This document shows positions 23,798-31,765 of a DNA stretch of 53,980 nt, piece after piece. Within the stretch, counting starts at the first letter, position 1. Each line of letters opens with the position of its first letter. The DNA comes from Pararhizobium polonicum (lineage in GTDB: Bacteria > Pseudomonadota > Alphaproteobacteria > Rhizobiales > Rhizobiaceae). Both the position numbers and the translations under genes were made by a program. A model generated the notes under the pieces. It worked only from the letters and a program-made list of their open reading frames with translations, did not search any database and had not been told where the DNA came from. The stretch covers positions 1 through 53,980 of the forward strand of contig NZ_LGLV01000023.1 in assembly GCF_001687365.1 (NCBI RefSeq), written 5' to 3'.

Positions 23798-23929
23798 AGC
23801 CCGACCGGCCGGCATCGGTGCCCCGGTGCTGGCCGCCAGAAGACACGATTGTCGCTGCTTGAACGCATGCGGAATGAAAACAGGCACGTTTCGACGATGG
23901 GGGAACGGCCACTACGGAGGAGAATGAAC

Positions 23930-24682
23930 ATGGCAAAGAACACGCATGCCGGGCTGGACCCGGCGCTGAAATACCGGCTCTATCGCTTTTCGGTCTGGTG
24001 CGGGGTGATCGTCCTGATCGCCAGCACCGTTGCCTTCTTTTTCCTGGGCAAGCTGTTTCCGCCTCCGGACCCGAGCTGGGGAACCACGGAGATCACCGCG
24101 TTTTTCACCGAGAACCGGACGCGGATTATCTGGAGCGTGATCATGATGGCGTTCTTCGCGCCGTTCTTCTATTTCTTCGCCGTCATCACCACTTTGCAGA
24201 TCAAGCGCATCGAAGGTGAACTCGGACTTCTATCCTTGGTTCAGCTGACCACAGGGGTCATCGCTCCGACGGGATGGGTCTATCCGATGTCGGCTCTCGC
24301 TACCGGGACCTTCCGGCCGGAGCGCAACCCCGAACTGTTGCTGCTGATCAGCGATCAGTTCTTCCTGACCCTTGTCGGTGTCGCCTTCATCTTCTCGCTC
24401 AACCTGGTGTCGATCGGCATCGCTGCACTTGCTGACCGGCGGGAAAAGCCGGTGTTTCCGCGCTGGTTCGGCTATGCGAATCTTTTCATGGCGCTGCTCT
24501 TCGCACCGGGCATCTTCGTCTACGCCTTTCATGACGGCCCGCTGGCCTGGAACGGCCTTTTCGCGCTGTGGATTCCGGCATGCACATTCCCGGTCTGGAA
24601 GATCATGATGATCGTCGGCCTGCTGCGTGCGGTCAAATCCGAAGAGGCGGAAGAGGCTGCTGCGCTGCAAGCGGCGGCATGA
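23930..24682 (+). CDS. Polytopic membrane protein of unknown function
   Basis: A 250-residue inner-membrane protein with about six hydrophobic segments (VIVLIASTVAFFFLG, VIMMAFFAPFFYFFAVITTLQ, FFLTLVGVAFIFSLNLVSIGIAAL, LFMALLFAPGIFVYAF, and others) and an alanine/glutamate-rich cytosolic tail. I recognise no family. ATG 23930 gives nine-base spacing from GGAGG; ATG 23924 is also possible. Last gene of the catabolic operon, directly before a strong terminator. Substrate uptake across the inner membrane is a guess from position. Confidence 0.7.
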   Translation: MAKNTHAGLDPALKYRLYRFSVWCGVIVLIASTVAFFFLGKLFPPPDPSWGTTEITAFFTENRTRIIWSVIMMAFFAPFFYFFAVITTLQIKRIEGELGLLSLVQLTTGVIAPTGWVYPMSALATGTFRPERNPELLLLISDQFFLTLVGVAFIFSLNLVSIGIAALADRREKPVFPRWFGYANLFMALLFAPGIFVYAFHDGPLAWNGLFALWIPACTFPVWKIMMIVGLLRAVKSEEAEEAAALQAAA

Positions 24683-24725
24683 GGCTTTTGCGCGGCCCGG
24701 AAGCGTCGCACGCCTATGATCATAG

Positions 24726-24752
24726 GGCCGCCCGTGTCAGGGCGGCCTTTTT
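24726..24752 (+). terminator. Rho-independent terminator of the meta-cleavage operon
   Basis: GGCCGCCC (24726-24733), loop gtgtca, GGGCGGCC (24740-24747), then TTTTT. It lies 44 bp after the membrane-protein stop and separates the operon from the LuxR gene. Confidence 0.9.
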
Positions 24753-24874
24753 GCCGCTTGCGTTTCGCAAACGACCGATCATGATATCGATATGCGTTGG
24801 GGCCGCATCTCGATGGGCCGATGGTCGATCCATATTGCTTTTCGGGGGAGTTTTGTTGCGAGGAGGAGGAACGG

Positions 24875-25984
24875 GTGGGATATCTGGAGCCTAGACAGCG
24901 TCTGCGGGATGTTACGCTCGAATTGTATCGTGCGGCCCTGCAGCCTGAACCACTGGAAAACTGGTCGAGATCGATCGCCAATCTGCTCGATACCCAGATC
25001 GCCGGCCTGACCGTTTTGGCGCCGTCCGGCCTGGCGGTCGAGAGTGGCAGTGTCGGATCCAATCTCGAGGCCTGGAAAGATTACCTCGAGAAATATCAGT
25101 ACATCAATCCGCTGCGATCATTTTGGCAGACGGCACCGCCGGGAGAGGTATTCCGGATTGACGGAACACTGATAGACGACAAGTTCAGGAACACGGAGTT
25201 CTATTCGCGCTACCGTGAGCATCTGGACCTCGGCGGGGGTGTCTGCATGCTGCTCGGCATCCGCACGGCCAAGGTGCTCGTGCATGCCAGCCAGCCAAGG
25301 AAACCGCAGCTCGGGCCGATCGAGCAGGAACTGCTGGCCTACCTTCGCGACGATCTCCTGCTGTGCTTCGAGATCGCCGGCACCCTGATGCTCGCCACGA
25401 ACACGGCCGCCAACATTATTCGCAGTCTGGATCAGAAGGGGATCGGTGTCGCGCTTTTGACGGAAGACGGGCGGATTGAACACGCCAACGGCAGCATGAA
25501 CGAGATGCTGCATGCGGGAAGCGTGCTGCGGATGGATCAGGGAAAGCTGGCGCCGGGCTCCGAGATCCGGCTGCCCGAATTGTCCGGCATGGTCAACCGC
25601 ACCAAGAAAAGCGGTGTTTCCGGTCGCCTGTTCTACGGCGACACGTCAACAGAACGGTGCGGCAGCATCATCGCCTATCCGGCGCCGATGGCCTTCGACT
25701 GGGAAGGTTCGCACGAAAGCAAGGTCGTGCTGCTGGTAACCGACAGTTCCCGGCCGAAAGGCCTGCTTGCGGACAGGCTGCGCAAAACCTACGGGCTGAC
25801 ACAGGCGGAGACTGGCGTCGCCGGTATGCTGCTGGATGGCAAGACTTCCCGCCACATGGCGACGGAACTGCGTCTTCAGATCAATTCGGTACGCGCCCAT
25901 CTCAAGGCAATCTATGCCAAGACTGGAACGCATTCGCAGGTCGAACTGCTGAAGCTGCTGCAGATCGAGAAAGAGAACACATAA
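24875..25984 (+). CDS. LuxR-family transcriptional regulator
   Basis: A 369-residue regulator. The C-terminal ~55 residues form a LuxR/GerE helix-turn-helix (YGLTQAETGVAGMLLDGKTSRHMATELRLQINSVRAHLKAIYAKTGTHSQVELLKLL). The long N-terminal part (residues 1-300) has a PAS-like region (GIGVALLTEDGRIEHANGSMNEML, about 190-212) and no autoinducer domain. Such proteins usually activate catabolic genes on binding a pathway compound. GTG 24875 was chosen for the strong AGGAGGAGGA just upstream. An upstream in-frame ATG lacks one. It is the only other regulator in the island besides MarR and the likely reader of the motif found at 16520, 17650 and 27966. Confidence 0.85.
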   Translation: MGYLEPRQRLRDVTLELYRAALQPEPLENWSRSIANLLDTQIAGLTVLAPSGLAVESGSVGSNLEAWKDYLEKYQYINPLRSFWQTAPPGEVFRIDGTLIDDKFRNTEFYSRYREHLDLGGGVCMLLGIRTAKVLVHASQPRKPQLGPIEQELLAYLRDDLLLCFEIAGTLMLATNTAANIIRSLDQKGIGVALLTEDGRIEHANGSMNEMLHAGSVLRMDQGKLAPGSEIRLPELSGMVNRTKKSGVSGRLFYGDTSTERCGSIIAYPAPMAFDWEGSHESKVVLLVTDSSRPKGLLADRLRKTYGLTQAETGVAGMLLDGKTSRHMATELRLQINSVRAHLKAIYAKTGTHSQVELLKLLQIEKENT

Positions 25985-26015
25985 GGCAAGTGCCGTTCCG
26001 CGGCGGCGGAGACCC

Positions 26016-26047
26016 AAAAGCCGGCCCGATGGTTCGGGCCGGCTTTT
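26016..26047. terminator. Bidirectional terminator between convergent genes
   Basis: A perfect 14 bp stem: AAAAGCCGGCCCGA (26016-26029), loop tggt, and its complement ending TTTT (26034-26047). The A-run on one side and T-run on the other let it stop transcription from both the LuxR gene (plus) and the flavin reductase gene (minus). Confidence 0.92.
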
Positions 26048-26057
26048 GCCGCTTCGC

Positions 26058-26642
26058 TTACGGCCAATCCATCAGCCGGTCGAGGACAAGGGCTGCGTTC
26101 GAGAAGTAATCACCGTAAGCGCCGCGCAGGAACAGGAGCGGTGTCTTGTCCGTCACGGTATGCAACGCGTGCACCCGGCCAACGATGAGATAGTGATCGC
26201 CGATCTCGATCACATCATCGACCATGCAGTCGATCCACGACACGATGCCGGGAAGGATGGGATTGCCCAGAGGCGACTGTTCCCAGGTGATGCCGTCGAA
26301 CTTGTCCGTACCCCTGGCTGCGAGCGTTCTGCAAAGCCGCTCCTGATCGGCAGCCAGCACATTAGCGCAGAATCGCCCCCTGGCCCGGATCCGCGCCTGC
26401 GTCGACGACGAACGGTCGGCCAGAAAGGAGACGAGCGGCGGTTCCAGCGACACGGAGGTGAATGACCCGACGATCATGGCGACCGGGGTGGTGCTCGCCT
26501 CCACGCAGGTAATGGCCACCACTCCGGTCGGGAAGCTTCCCAGAACAGTCCGGAAGTGGCGCGCGTCGATGGGTGAAGGCTCAGCGGCAGCGGCCATTCC
26601 GTCGCTTTTCTTGTTGTCCTGCGTCATCGAAAGCGATCCCAT
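26058..26642 (-). CDS. Flavin reductase component (HsaB-like)
   Basis: A 194-residue flavin reductase-like domain protein (HpaC/HsaB family). It reduces FMN or FAD with NAD(P)H and hands it to the oxygenase partner. Conserved features are RTVLGSFPTGVVAITC, GSFTSVSLEPPLVSFLADRSSSTQARIRARGRFCANVLA, the acidic FDGITWEQSPLGNPIL and the DHYLIVGRVHAL strand. ATG 26642 lies 2 bp after the monooxygenase stop; ATG 26627 is an alternative. The tight coupling with the monooxygenase gene supports the two-component assignment. Confidence 0.9.
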   Translation of the reverse strand: MGSLSMTQDNKKSDGMAAAAEPSPIDARHFRTVLGSFPTGVVAITCVEASTTPVAMIVGSFTSVSLEPPLVSFLADRSSSTQARIRARGRFCANVLAADQERLCRTLAARGTDKFDGITWEQSPLGNPILPGIVSWIDCMVDDVIEIGDHYLIVGRVHALHTVTDKTPLLFLRGAYGDYFSNAALVLDRLMDWP

Positions 26643-26644
26643 TG

Positions 26645-27826
26645 TCAGATGCCCATGCGCAACGGCTCTGGCGGCTCCAACCCATACTGGGTCATCGCAT
26701 TGGCGTGGTAGGTTGGCCCCGGCACGTGGATGAAGTGGTTCAGCCCGACATGGGCATCCCGCCAGAAGCGCTGGATCGGATTGGTGCGCCGGCTGGCATT
26801 GCCGCCAGAGCGTGCATAGATCGTGTCGATCGCGGCCACGGCACGCCATGCGCAACGGATCTGGTTGCGCCGGATCCGGGAACGGTCCTCGAATGTGATT
26901 TCCCTGCCGGAGGTGACCTGATCGTAGGCCCAGTTGATGCCGCTCAGAAGCTGCACCCGCGAGGCATGGATTTCGGACGCGGCCTCGCCGGTGAAATAGG
27001 CCGCGTAGGGGTCGTCGCGGACCTTGGCACCGGCGGCCGAGACACGATCCCGCTGATAGGCGCCGTGAGCGGCCAATGCGCCTTCGGCCATGCCAATGAT
27101 CGCCCCGGTAATGCCGACGGGGAAGATGACCGAGAAGGGCAGCTTGTAGATGGGGTTGCTGAGCCCAGCCTTTTGCGCGGCGGCGCCGGAGGCGACGTCT
27201 TCATGAAAGATGGCGCGATAGGCCGGCACGAAGGCGCCGTTGACGGCAACATCCTTGCTGCCGGTTCCCAGAAGGCCGATGACATCCCAGGAGTCGTCGA
27301 TGATGCTGTAATCCGGCCTCGGCAGAATGAGGTGCATCGCCCGGGGTGGCATGGCGGGCCTGCCCTTGCCGTCTCCGAGCAGTGCGCCGAGGAAAACCCA
27401 ATCGGAATGGTCGGTACCCGAGGAAAATTGCCACCGTCCCGTCAGCCTGTAGCCGCCCTCGACGGGCTCGGCAATTCCGGTCGGCGTGTAGGGGGAGGCG
27501 ATCCAGGTTTCCTGATCTTGCCCCCAGATATCATGCCCCAGTTTCGGGTCGAACAGCGCGACTTCCCAGGGGTGGACGCCGACCACGCCACAGACCCAGC
27601 CCGCAGAACCGTCATGGCGCGCCACGGTCATCACGGCTTCCAGGAAGTCGGCGGGGGTGCCGCCCAGTCCGCCATGTTCGCAGGGCTGCAATATGCGCAT
27701 CACGCCCGCCTCACGGATGATCTGCGCGGATCTGTCGCTCAACTTGCCCAGCCGCTCGTTCTGCCAGGCCAGTTCCGCCAGCTCGGGGCCGGCCTCGTTA
27801 ATTCGATCGGCAACGCTCTGCGCCAT
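26645..27826 (-). CDS. Flavin-dependent aromatic monooxygenase, HsaA-like
   Basis: A 393-residue enzyme with the acyl-CoA dehydrogenase fold, group D flavin monooxygenase, close in length and layout to HsaA (3-hydroxy-9,10-secoandrostatriene-dione 4-hydroxylase). Blocks include REAGVMRILQPCEHGGLGG, GWVCGVVGVHPWEVALFD, GRWQFSSGTDHSDWVFLG and the C-terminal GNASRRTNPIQRFWRDAHVGLNHFIH. It would ortho-hydroxylate a phenol to the catechol cleaved by the dioxygenase at 20751. ATG 27826 has GGGAGGAAAGCTG upstream; ATG 27850 is in frame further up. Transcribed divergently from region C under copy 3 of the shared motif. Confidence 0.92.
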   Translation of the reverse strand: MAQSVADRINEAGPELAELAWQNERLGKLSDRSAQIIREAGVMRILQPCEHGGLGGTPADFLEAVMTVARHDGSAGWVCGVVGVHPWEVALFDPKLGHDIWGQDQETWIASPYTPTGIAEPVEGGYRLTGRWQFSSGTDHSDWVFLGALLGDGKGRPAMPPRAMHLILPRPDYSIIDDSWDVIGLLGTGSKDVAVNGAFVPAYRAIFHEDVASGAAAQKAGLSNPIYKLPFSVIFPVGITGAIIGMAEGALAAHGAYQRDRVSAAGAKVRDDPYAAYFTGEAASEIHASRVQLLSGINWAYDQVTSGREITFEDRSRIRRNQIRCAWRAVAAIDTIYARSGGNASRRTNPIQRFWRDAHVGLNHFIHVPGPTYHANAMTQYGLEPPEPLRMGI

Positions 27827-27965
27827 CAGCTTTCCTCCCTCGTATCCCATATGTTCACTCCCAGATTGCTTTGGTTCTTCTCGCCCTGCTTCTGCGGTGG
27901 CAGCGGCCCAAGATCCGTGGCCACCGCCGTCAGTTGCGGGGGTTATCGTGACGTATCGCGAGGGG

Positions 27966-27988
27966 CGGCACATTACCCACCTGGCTAA
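27966..27988 (-). promoter_or_regulatory. Shared palindromic motif, copy 3 (before monooxygenase operon)
   Basis: On the minus strand TTAGCCA-gg-TGGGTAA followed by TGTGCC, about 140 bp upstream of the monooxygenase start. CCAGGTGGGTAATG is identical to copy 2. Three copies at three promoters of one pathway, on both strands, argue for a common activator. Confidence 0.7.
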
Positions 27989-28489
27989 GAGCGGGTCTCG
28001 TCGGGAGCGAATACTCTGCGAAAATGGCTATAGGGGAAGGATTATGACGAGCGGGCGCCTCTGCATCGCATCGAGGCCATGGCTGAATGGAGATCCATTA
28101 CGATTGTCGCCTGAACATCATTACGATGCCATGAATACGGTGCGCGCAACTCAATGTGACATCGTATGTGGTGCATACGATACTGCAGACGGCAGGAAGC
28201 GGTATTGGGAGGTCATAATCTGGGACGACAGCGCGCTTGAAGGCTCCGTCCGCCGTGGCGATGGGCATGCCGTCGTCACGGTCGTCTAGTTTGCTTCGTT
28301 ACCAGTCGAACGTGGTCGAGCACGGACTGGTTATCGCGGCAAGCTGCAGGCGCCGAAGGCGGCTGCAGCCTTACAGCAGTTTCAGCGTTCCTGGACGAGA
28401 CATGAACCTGTGCGGCTAAGTCGGCTTGACGAGAAGGCCACGGATCACGGTTGTCTGCAATGGCGCCCGCCCCGGCGAATCCGATGCTT
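27989..28489. other. Intergenic stretch with one palindrome
   Basis: No convincing gene in about 500 bp. ATCGTATG-tggtg-CATACGAT at 28161-28181 is a perfect 8 bp dyad that looks like a GntR/FadR-type operator. A GntR tail lies just downstream on the minus strand. One open frame ends ...RYWEVIIWDDSALEGSV at 28289 without a recognisable start or family. Confidence 0.45.
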
Positions 28490-28665
28490 CTAATCGTCAT
28501 GATCTCGCTCCGCTCCCCGCAGTGGTCCTAGCGCGACGTCCGCCGTATAGTTTTCGCGTATGAAATTGTCTTGAAACTGCCGGGTGCGGGCGTGGGCGAG
28601 TTCATCCGCCAGATCCAAGTTCTTGTCCCTGATGGCGTCGAGAAGAAATAGCTTTGGCGGTGACC
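28490..28665 (-). pseudogene. GntR-family regulator C-terminal (FCD) remnant
   Basis: The minus strand reads PPKLFLLDAIRDKNLDLADE then LAHARTRQFQDNFIRENY. This pattern (..LLDAI...D...A..L...H...F...I) ends many GntR regulators of the FadR/FCD class. Nothing of the DNA-binding domain is found upstream, where a different gene fragment begins. The call rests on pattern memory over about 45 residues. Confidence 0.4.
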
Positions 28666-28960
28666 AGTGGCCGGTTATCTTAAACACAAGCCGCCCGCGC
28701 CTATCGCGTTTCTCCGAAGATCGGGTCGTGCTGGATCGCACGGTTCAAAACGGCGGGACACGACGACATGGCGGGCCGTTCATCACGACCCTGAACCAGT
28801 CCCCGGCAGACGGCGGCACTCTGGTCGAGCGCGTCGTCGGTCTTCGCAAGCAACGATTGACTGGCAAGCACATTGCCATAAAGAGGGGGCAGTTCACTGC
28901 CGTCGGATACTTAAACTCCGGCGGGCTCATTGGGTCGCGTGTGTTGCGCGTCTGGACTTT
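28666..28960 (-). pseudogene. ABC substrate-binding protein (NMT1/SsuA-like) remnant
   Basis: On the minus strand: LPPLYGNVLASQSLLAKTDD, then VCRGLVQG and AVLNRAIQHDPIFGETR before a stop. Solute-binding proteins of the NMT1/SsuA class end with ..YGN.I.AS..L..K.P......R...RG......P..A...L...DP.... . The N-terminal two thirds are gone, and the fragment meets plus-strand permease DNA at about 28960. A low-to-moderate confidence fossil. Confidence 0.4.
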
Positions 28961-29106
28961 ACCGTGCGACACCGCCGATCATCAGTGCAGCGTTGTTTAC
29001 CAACTGGCTTGGCCGAAACCTGTGGTTCCCGTAAGAGATGCCCGCGAGCCTGCTTGCCTTGATTGTGGGAGGTCCCGTAGTCATCTGGCTCCCGTCCGAA
29101 TGTCAA
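28960..29106 (+). pseudogene. FecCD-type iron-siderophore permease C-terminal remnant
   Basis: The plus strand reads LYRATPPIISAALFTNWLGR, NLWFP, an in-frame TAA, then EMPASLLALIVGGPVVIWLP and a stop. FecCD permeases end ..LPASAL.GA....AD.LGR.LF.P.E.P.G..TALIGGP.FLWLL. The stop codon and the missing ~280 upstream residues make it dead. It directly precedes the esterase gene, in the order expected for a siderophore uptake operon. Confidence 0.55.
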
Positions 29107-29116
29107 TGAGGTTTAC

Positions 29117-29986
29117 GTGATCGACCGCACCAGCGCCTATTCAATACCCGGAACGTGCTTTGTCGACCTGGCTCCTGCCGCGGGCGGCGAGCCATATCGC
29201 ATCTTTCTTTCCATTCCAGCGGAGCCAGCGCCGGCAGGGGGATGGCCGCTGCTCATCTTGACCGATGGCAACGCTACTTTTCCTTTCGCTGTTGCCAGTC
29301 TTGTTACGCAGGCGCCTTACCCTGCAGGAACGAATGTTGGCTGGGGTGTGATCGCAGCGATCGGCTATCCCTCCGACGCGCCCTATGATGCACTCCGTCG
29401 ATCCTGGGATTTGGGGCCTCCGCCGGTCAAGTCCTATCCGCCGTTCTTTGAGGGGGGGCCCCCGGTTGTCATTGGCGGGACCGGCGAGCTGCTCGACTTC
29501 ATCGAAAATGAGCTTCTGTCGCGGATCGCGGAGATGACGGCTTTGGACGCTTCGCGCAGAACGCTTTTCGGGCATTCCTTCGGCGGCCTTTTTACCCTCT
29601 ACGCCCTGTTCGAACGACCCGGCCTGTTTGCCAATTGGATTGCGGCCAGTCCAAGCATCTACTGGGAGGGCCATGAAATTCTCAAGAACGAGGCTCGCCG
29701 TCGTGAGGCTCCCGGCAACGCGCCCTTCCTGCATCTGTCAGCCGGCGAATACGAGGGCGATCAGCTTGCGCCGTTTCAGTACCGGAACCAGGACGCCACC
29801 GCACGCCTGGAGAAAAGACAGCTGGAGCAAACTGTCCTGCTGGCCCGTGAAATGGCGCAGCGCTTGGATGGTTCTGATGACGGGTTACGGGCACAATTCG
29901 AGCTTTACGCCGGTGAGACCCACATGTCCGTCCTTGCCGCAGCGGTTAACCGCGCGATCAGTATTGCGTTCGCCGTCGGGCGCTGA
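29117..29986 (+). CDS. Siderophore-esterase-like alpha/beta hydrolase (Fes/IroE/BesA type)
   Basis: A 289-residue alpha/beta hydrolase of the putative esterase family (PF00756 type) that includes ferri-enterobactin and bacillibactin esterases. The nucleophile elbow is FGHSFGGLFTLYALF (about residues 153-167), with ASPSIYWEGHEIL after it and the likely catalytic histidine in GETHMSVL near the C-terminus. These enzymes cut the ester backbone of imported ferric siderophores in the cytosol. GTG 29117 is the start, with GAGG seven bases upstream inside the end of the permease remnant. The linked permease is broken, so the enzyme now lacks its local importer. A general esterase is the alternative. 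Confidence 0.8.
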   Translation: MIDRTSAYSIPGTCFVDLAPAAGGEPYRIFLSIPAEPAPAGGWPLLILTDGNATFPFAVASLVTQAPYPAGTNVGWGVIAAIGYPSDAPYDALRRSWDLGPPPVKSYPPFFEGGPPVVIGGTGELLDFIENELLSRIAEMTALDASRRTLFGHSFGGLFTLYALFERPGLFANWIAASPSIYWEGHEILKNEARRREAPGNAPFLHLSAGEYEGDQLAPFQYRNQDATARLEKRQLEQTVLLAREMAQRLDGSDDGLRAQFELYAGETHMSVLAAAVNRAISIAFAVGR

Positions 29987-30746
29987 CCAGGTACACCCTG
30001 AAGTGGGGTTGGTTTTATCTGGCGCTATCAAAGATTGAGTACCCTGTTACGGGCTGCTCGTGGTCATCCGACAACTGCAAATTCGTCGACTTCCGCGGTG
30101 CCTGACGCGTCCTCCGTGTGCTGATTTCGAATTTAACAGGGAGACTATCTCAGTTCGATTCACCGATCACAGGACGCTCACAAATTCTGGATTTTAAATT
30201 GAAAAGTCTTCTCATGTTTGAGTAATTGCATTGATCTGACTGGTCTGCCCCCTGAAAAATGATCCTTTTTGAAGTCACGGCTCACGAGCCGAAGAAGAAC
30301 ATTGAAATGGCAGCGACAGGACACGGGGCAAAAGAGATCGTCACGACGCTTCGTCAAGTTGCTGACAGAAACGGGAATGATATCCGGCAATACGGTTCCA
30401 GTCGGATGACACGCAATAAATTCATAAGTGATACAAATTAATCCATTCAAAACTCGTCATTGTTGTCGAAGGAGGTCCGTTCATAATTTCCATGCCGGCA
30501 GGGACAAGGATTGGGTCATCTGCTCGGCGCCGTTTGCACTCTTCGGTTGAGTTGGTCGTTTCCGATGCAGTAGGGATAAACAGATGAATAATATCCGATA
30601 TCTGGGTTTTGCTTCCCCTATGATCCTTGGCCTGTTTTCCGAAATAAAGGACTATTTTATCAAGAAGTCCTGTTTGCGCGATTCTCAAATAATACCGCGC
30701 TCCCCCTCTGACGGGGGCGTTTAAATCCTGTCGGCCAGCGCTGATC
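29987..30746. other. Gene-free AT-richer stretch
   Basis: About 760 bp in which no frame of either strand shows a recognisable protein, a good ribosome site or coding-like bias. The two longest minus-strand frames (90 and 88 codons) look random. Composition is more AT-rich than in the flanking genes. A segment reading TGGTCTGCCCCCTGAAAAAT near 30240 resembles some IS ends, but there is no partner. It probably marks the border between old insertions and the next gene block. Confidence 0.5.
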
Positions 30747-31682
30747 TCATGGGGCCTTGGTACCCGTTCCGTGCGATAGGCCGGTAACAGGCTGCGCTTC
30801 GGATATGTTTTGAACGACGGAAATGAAATCCCTTACAAGTCTGTTTGAGGTGTCGCGGTAACCTATCGCGATGGAGCAAAATGGCATGTCGATGATTGGT
30901 TTGAAAACAACGCCAGGCCGCGCATAGAATTTCGCGGTACTGTCGGCTGTTATGCTGATGCCTTTTTCCGTTGCAACCGCCTGCAGCTCGGATTCCACCG
31001 TCGCAGCCTCGAACACCACATTCGCCGGCCGGTCGATCCGATGGTCGTTGGCCAGCCAGTAGTCGCGCCACGGGCCACGCGTTGGAGCGGCAACGAATGG
31101 CTCATCAAGAATGTCTTCCAGCACAACGCTTTCCTTGTCGCTGAGCCGATGTCCGGTTGGAAGGCAAGCCACACACTGCTCACGCGTCAGCTCGACAATC
31201 TGGATATCCCTGACGTCGATCGGCGGTCGAATGATGCCGCAGTCCACCTGGCCGGATGCGAGCCCCGCGCTGGAATCCGTAAAATCGAATTCCGTTAGAT
31301 GCAGAGTAGCTTCCGGACGGCGGCGTTTGAATTCCCGGACAATTGCCGGAATGAATTCGACTGCGGTGCCGATCAGGTAACCGACACGCAGTTCGTTGTG
31401 CACCGATTGTTGCAGCTGATGAATCTCGTTGTGGAATCCGTCGATATGGCGGCTCAGGGTCAGCGCCTTTTCGAGAAGAAGCTCTCCGGGCTTCGTCAGG
31501 CTGACGTTGCGCGTGGTCCGCTCGAACACCGGAAAGCCGATATTTTCCTCGAACTGTATGATCGTCTGCGAGAGTGCGGGCTGCGACACGTTGAGCTTGG
31601 CCGATGCCCGCGCGAAGCTCTTTTCTTTCGCAACAGCGACGAAAGCCCTGATGTGCCGGAACTGAATATTCATAAGCGCCAT
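30747..31682 (-). CDS. LysR-family transcriptional regulator
   Basis: A 311-residue LysR regulator. The N-terminal winged helix-turn-helix (IRAFVAVAKEKSFARASAKLNVSQPALSQTIIQFEENIGFPVFERTTRNVSLTKPG, residues ~7-65) is followed by a substrate-binding-protein-like effector domain (ELRVGYLIGTAVEFIPAIVREFKRRRPEA...). ATG 31682 has GAAGGA upstream. It diverges from the aminotransferase gene, 83 bp apart, which is the classical place for its target promoter. It likely controls the aminotransferase/polyamine-transporter operon. The inducer is unknown. Confidence 0.9.
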   Translation of the reverse strand: MALMNIQFRHIRAFVAVAKEKSFARASAKLNVSQPALSQTIIQFEENIGFPVFERTTRNVSLTKPGELLLEKALTLSRHIDGFHNEIHQLQQSVHNELRVGYLIGTAVEFIPAIVREFKRRRPEATLHLTEFDFTDSSAGLASGQVDCGIIRPPIDVRDIQIVELTREQCVACLPTGHRLSDKESVVLEDILDEPFVAAPTRGPWRDYWLANDHRIDRPANVVFEAATVESELQAVATEKGISITADSTAKFYARPGVVFKPIIDMPFCSIAIGYRDTSNRLVRDFISVVQNISEAQPVTGLSHGTGTKAP

Positions 31683-31765
31683 GAATTAATCCTTCAGGGA
31701 ATCGTCCTTGTTGTCAATGAACTTTGATGAATAATCGCGGCATATCCAACGACGGAGGTAGGCAA

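Noticed and set aside
13428..27826. Firm assignment to steroid degradation
   Set aside because: KstD-like and Hsa-like enzymes are present, but kshAB and side-chain or ring C/D genes are not, so the substrate is left open.
30236..30260. IS terminal repeat-like sequence (CTGCCCCCTGAAAA)
   Set aside because: No matching inverted end or transposase nearby; too short to support.
30178..30688. Two minus-strand frames of 90 and 88 codons
   Set aside because: No ribosome site, no recognisable family and random-looking composition.
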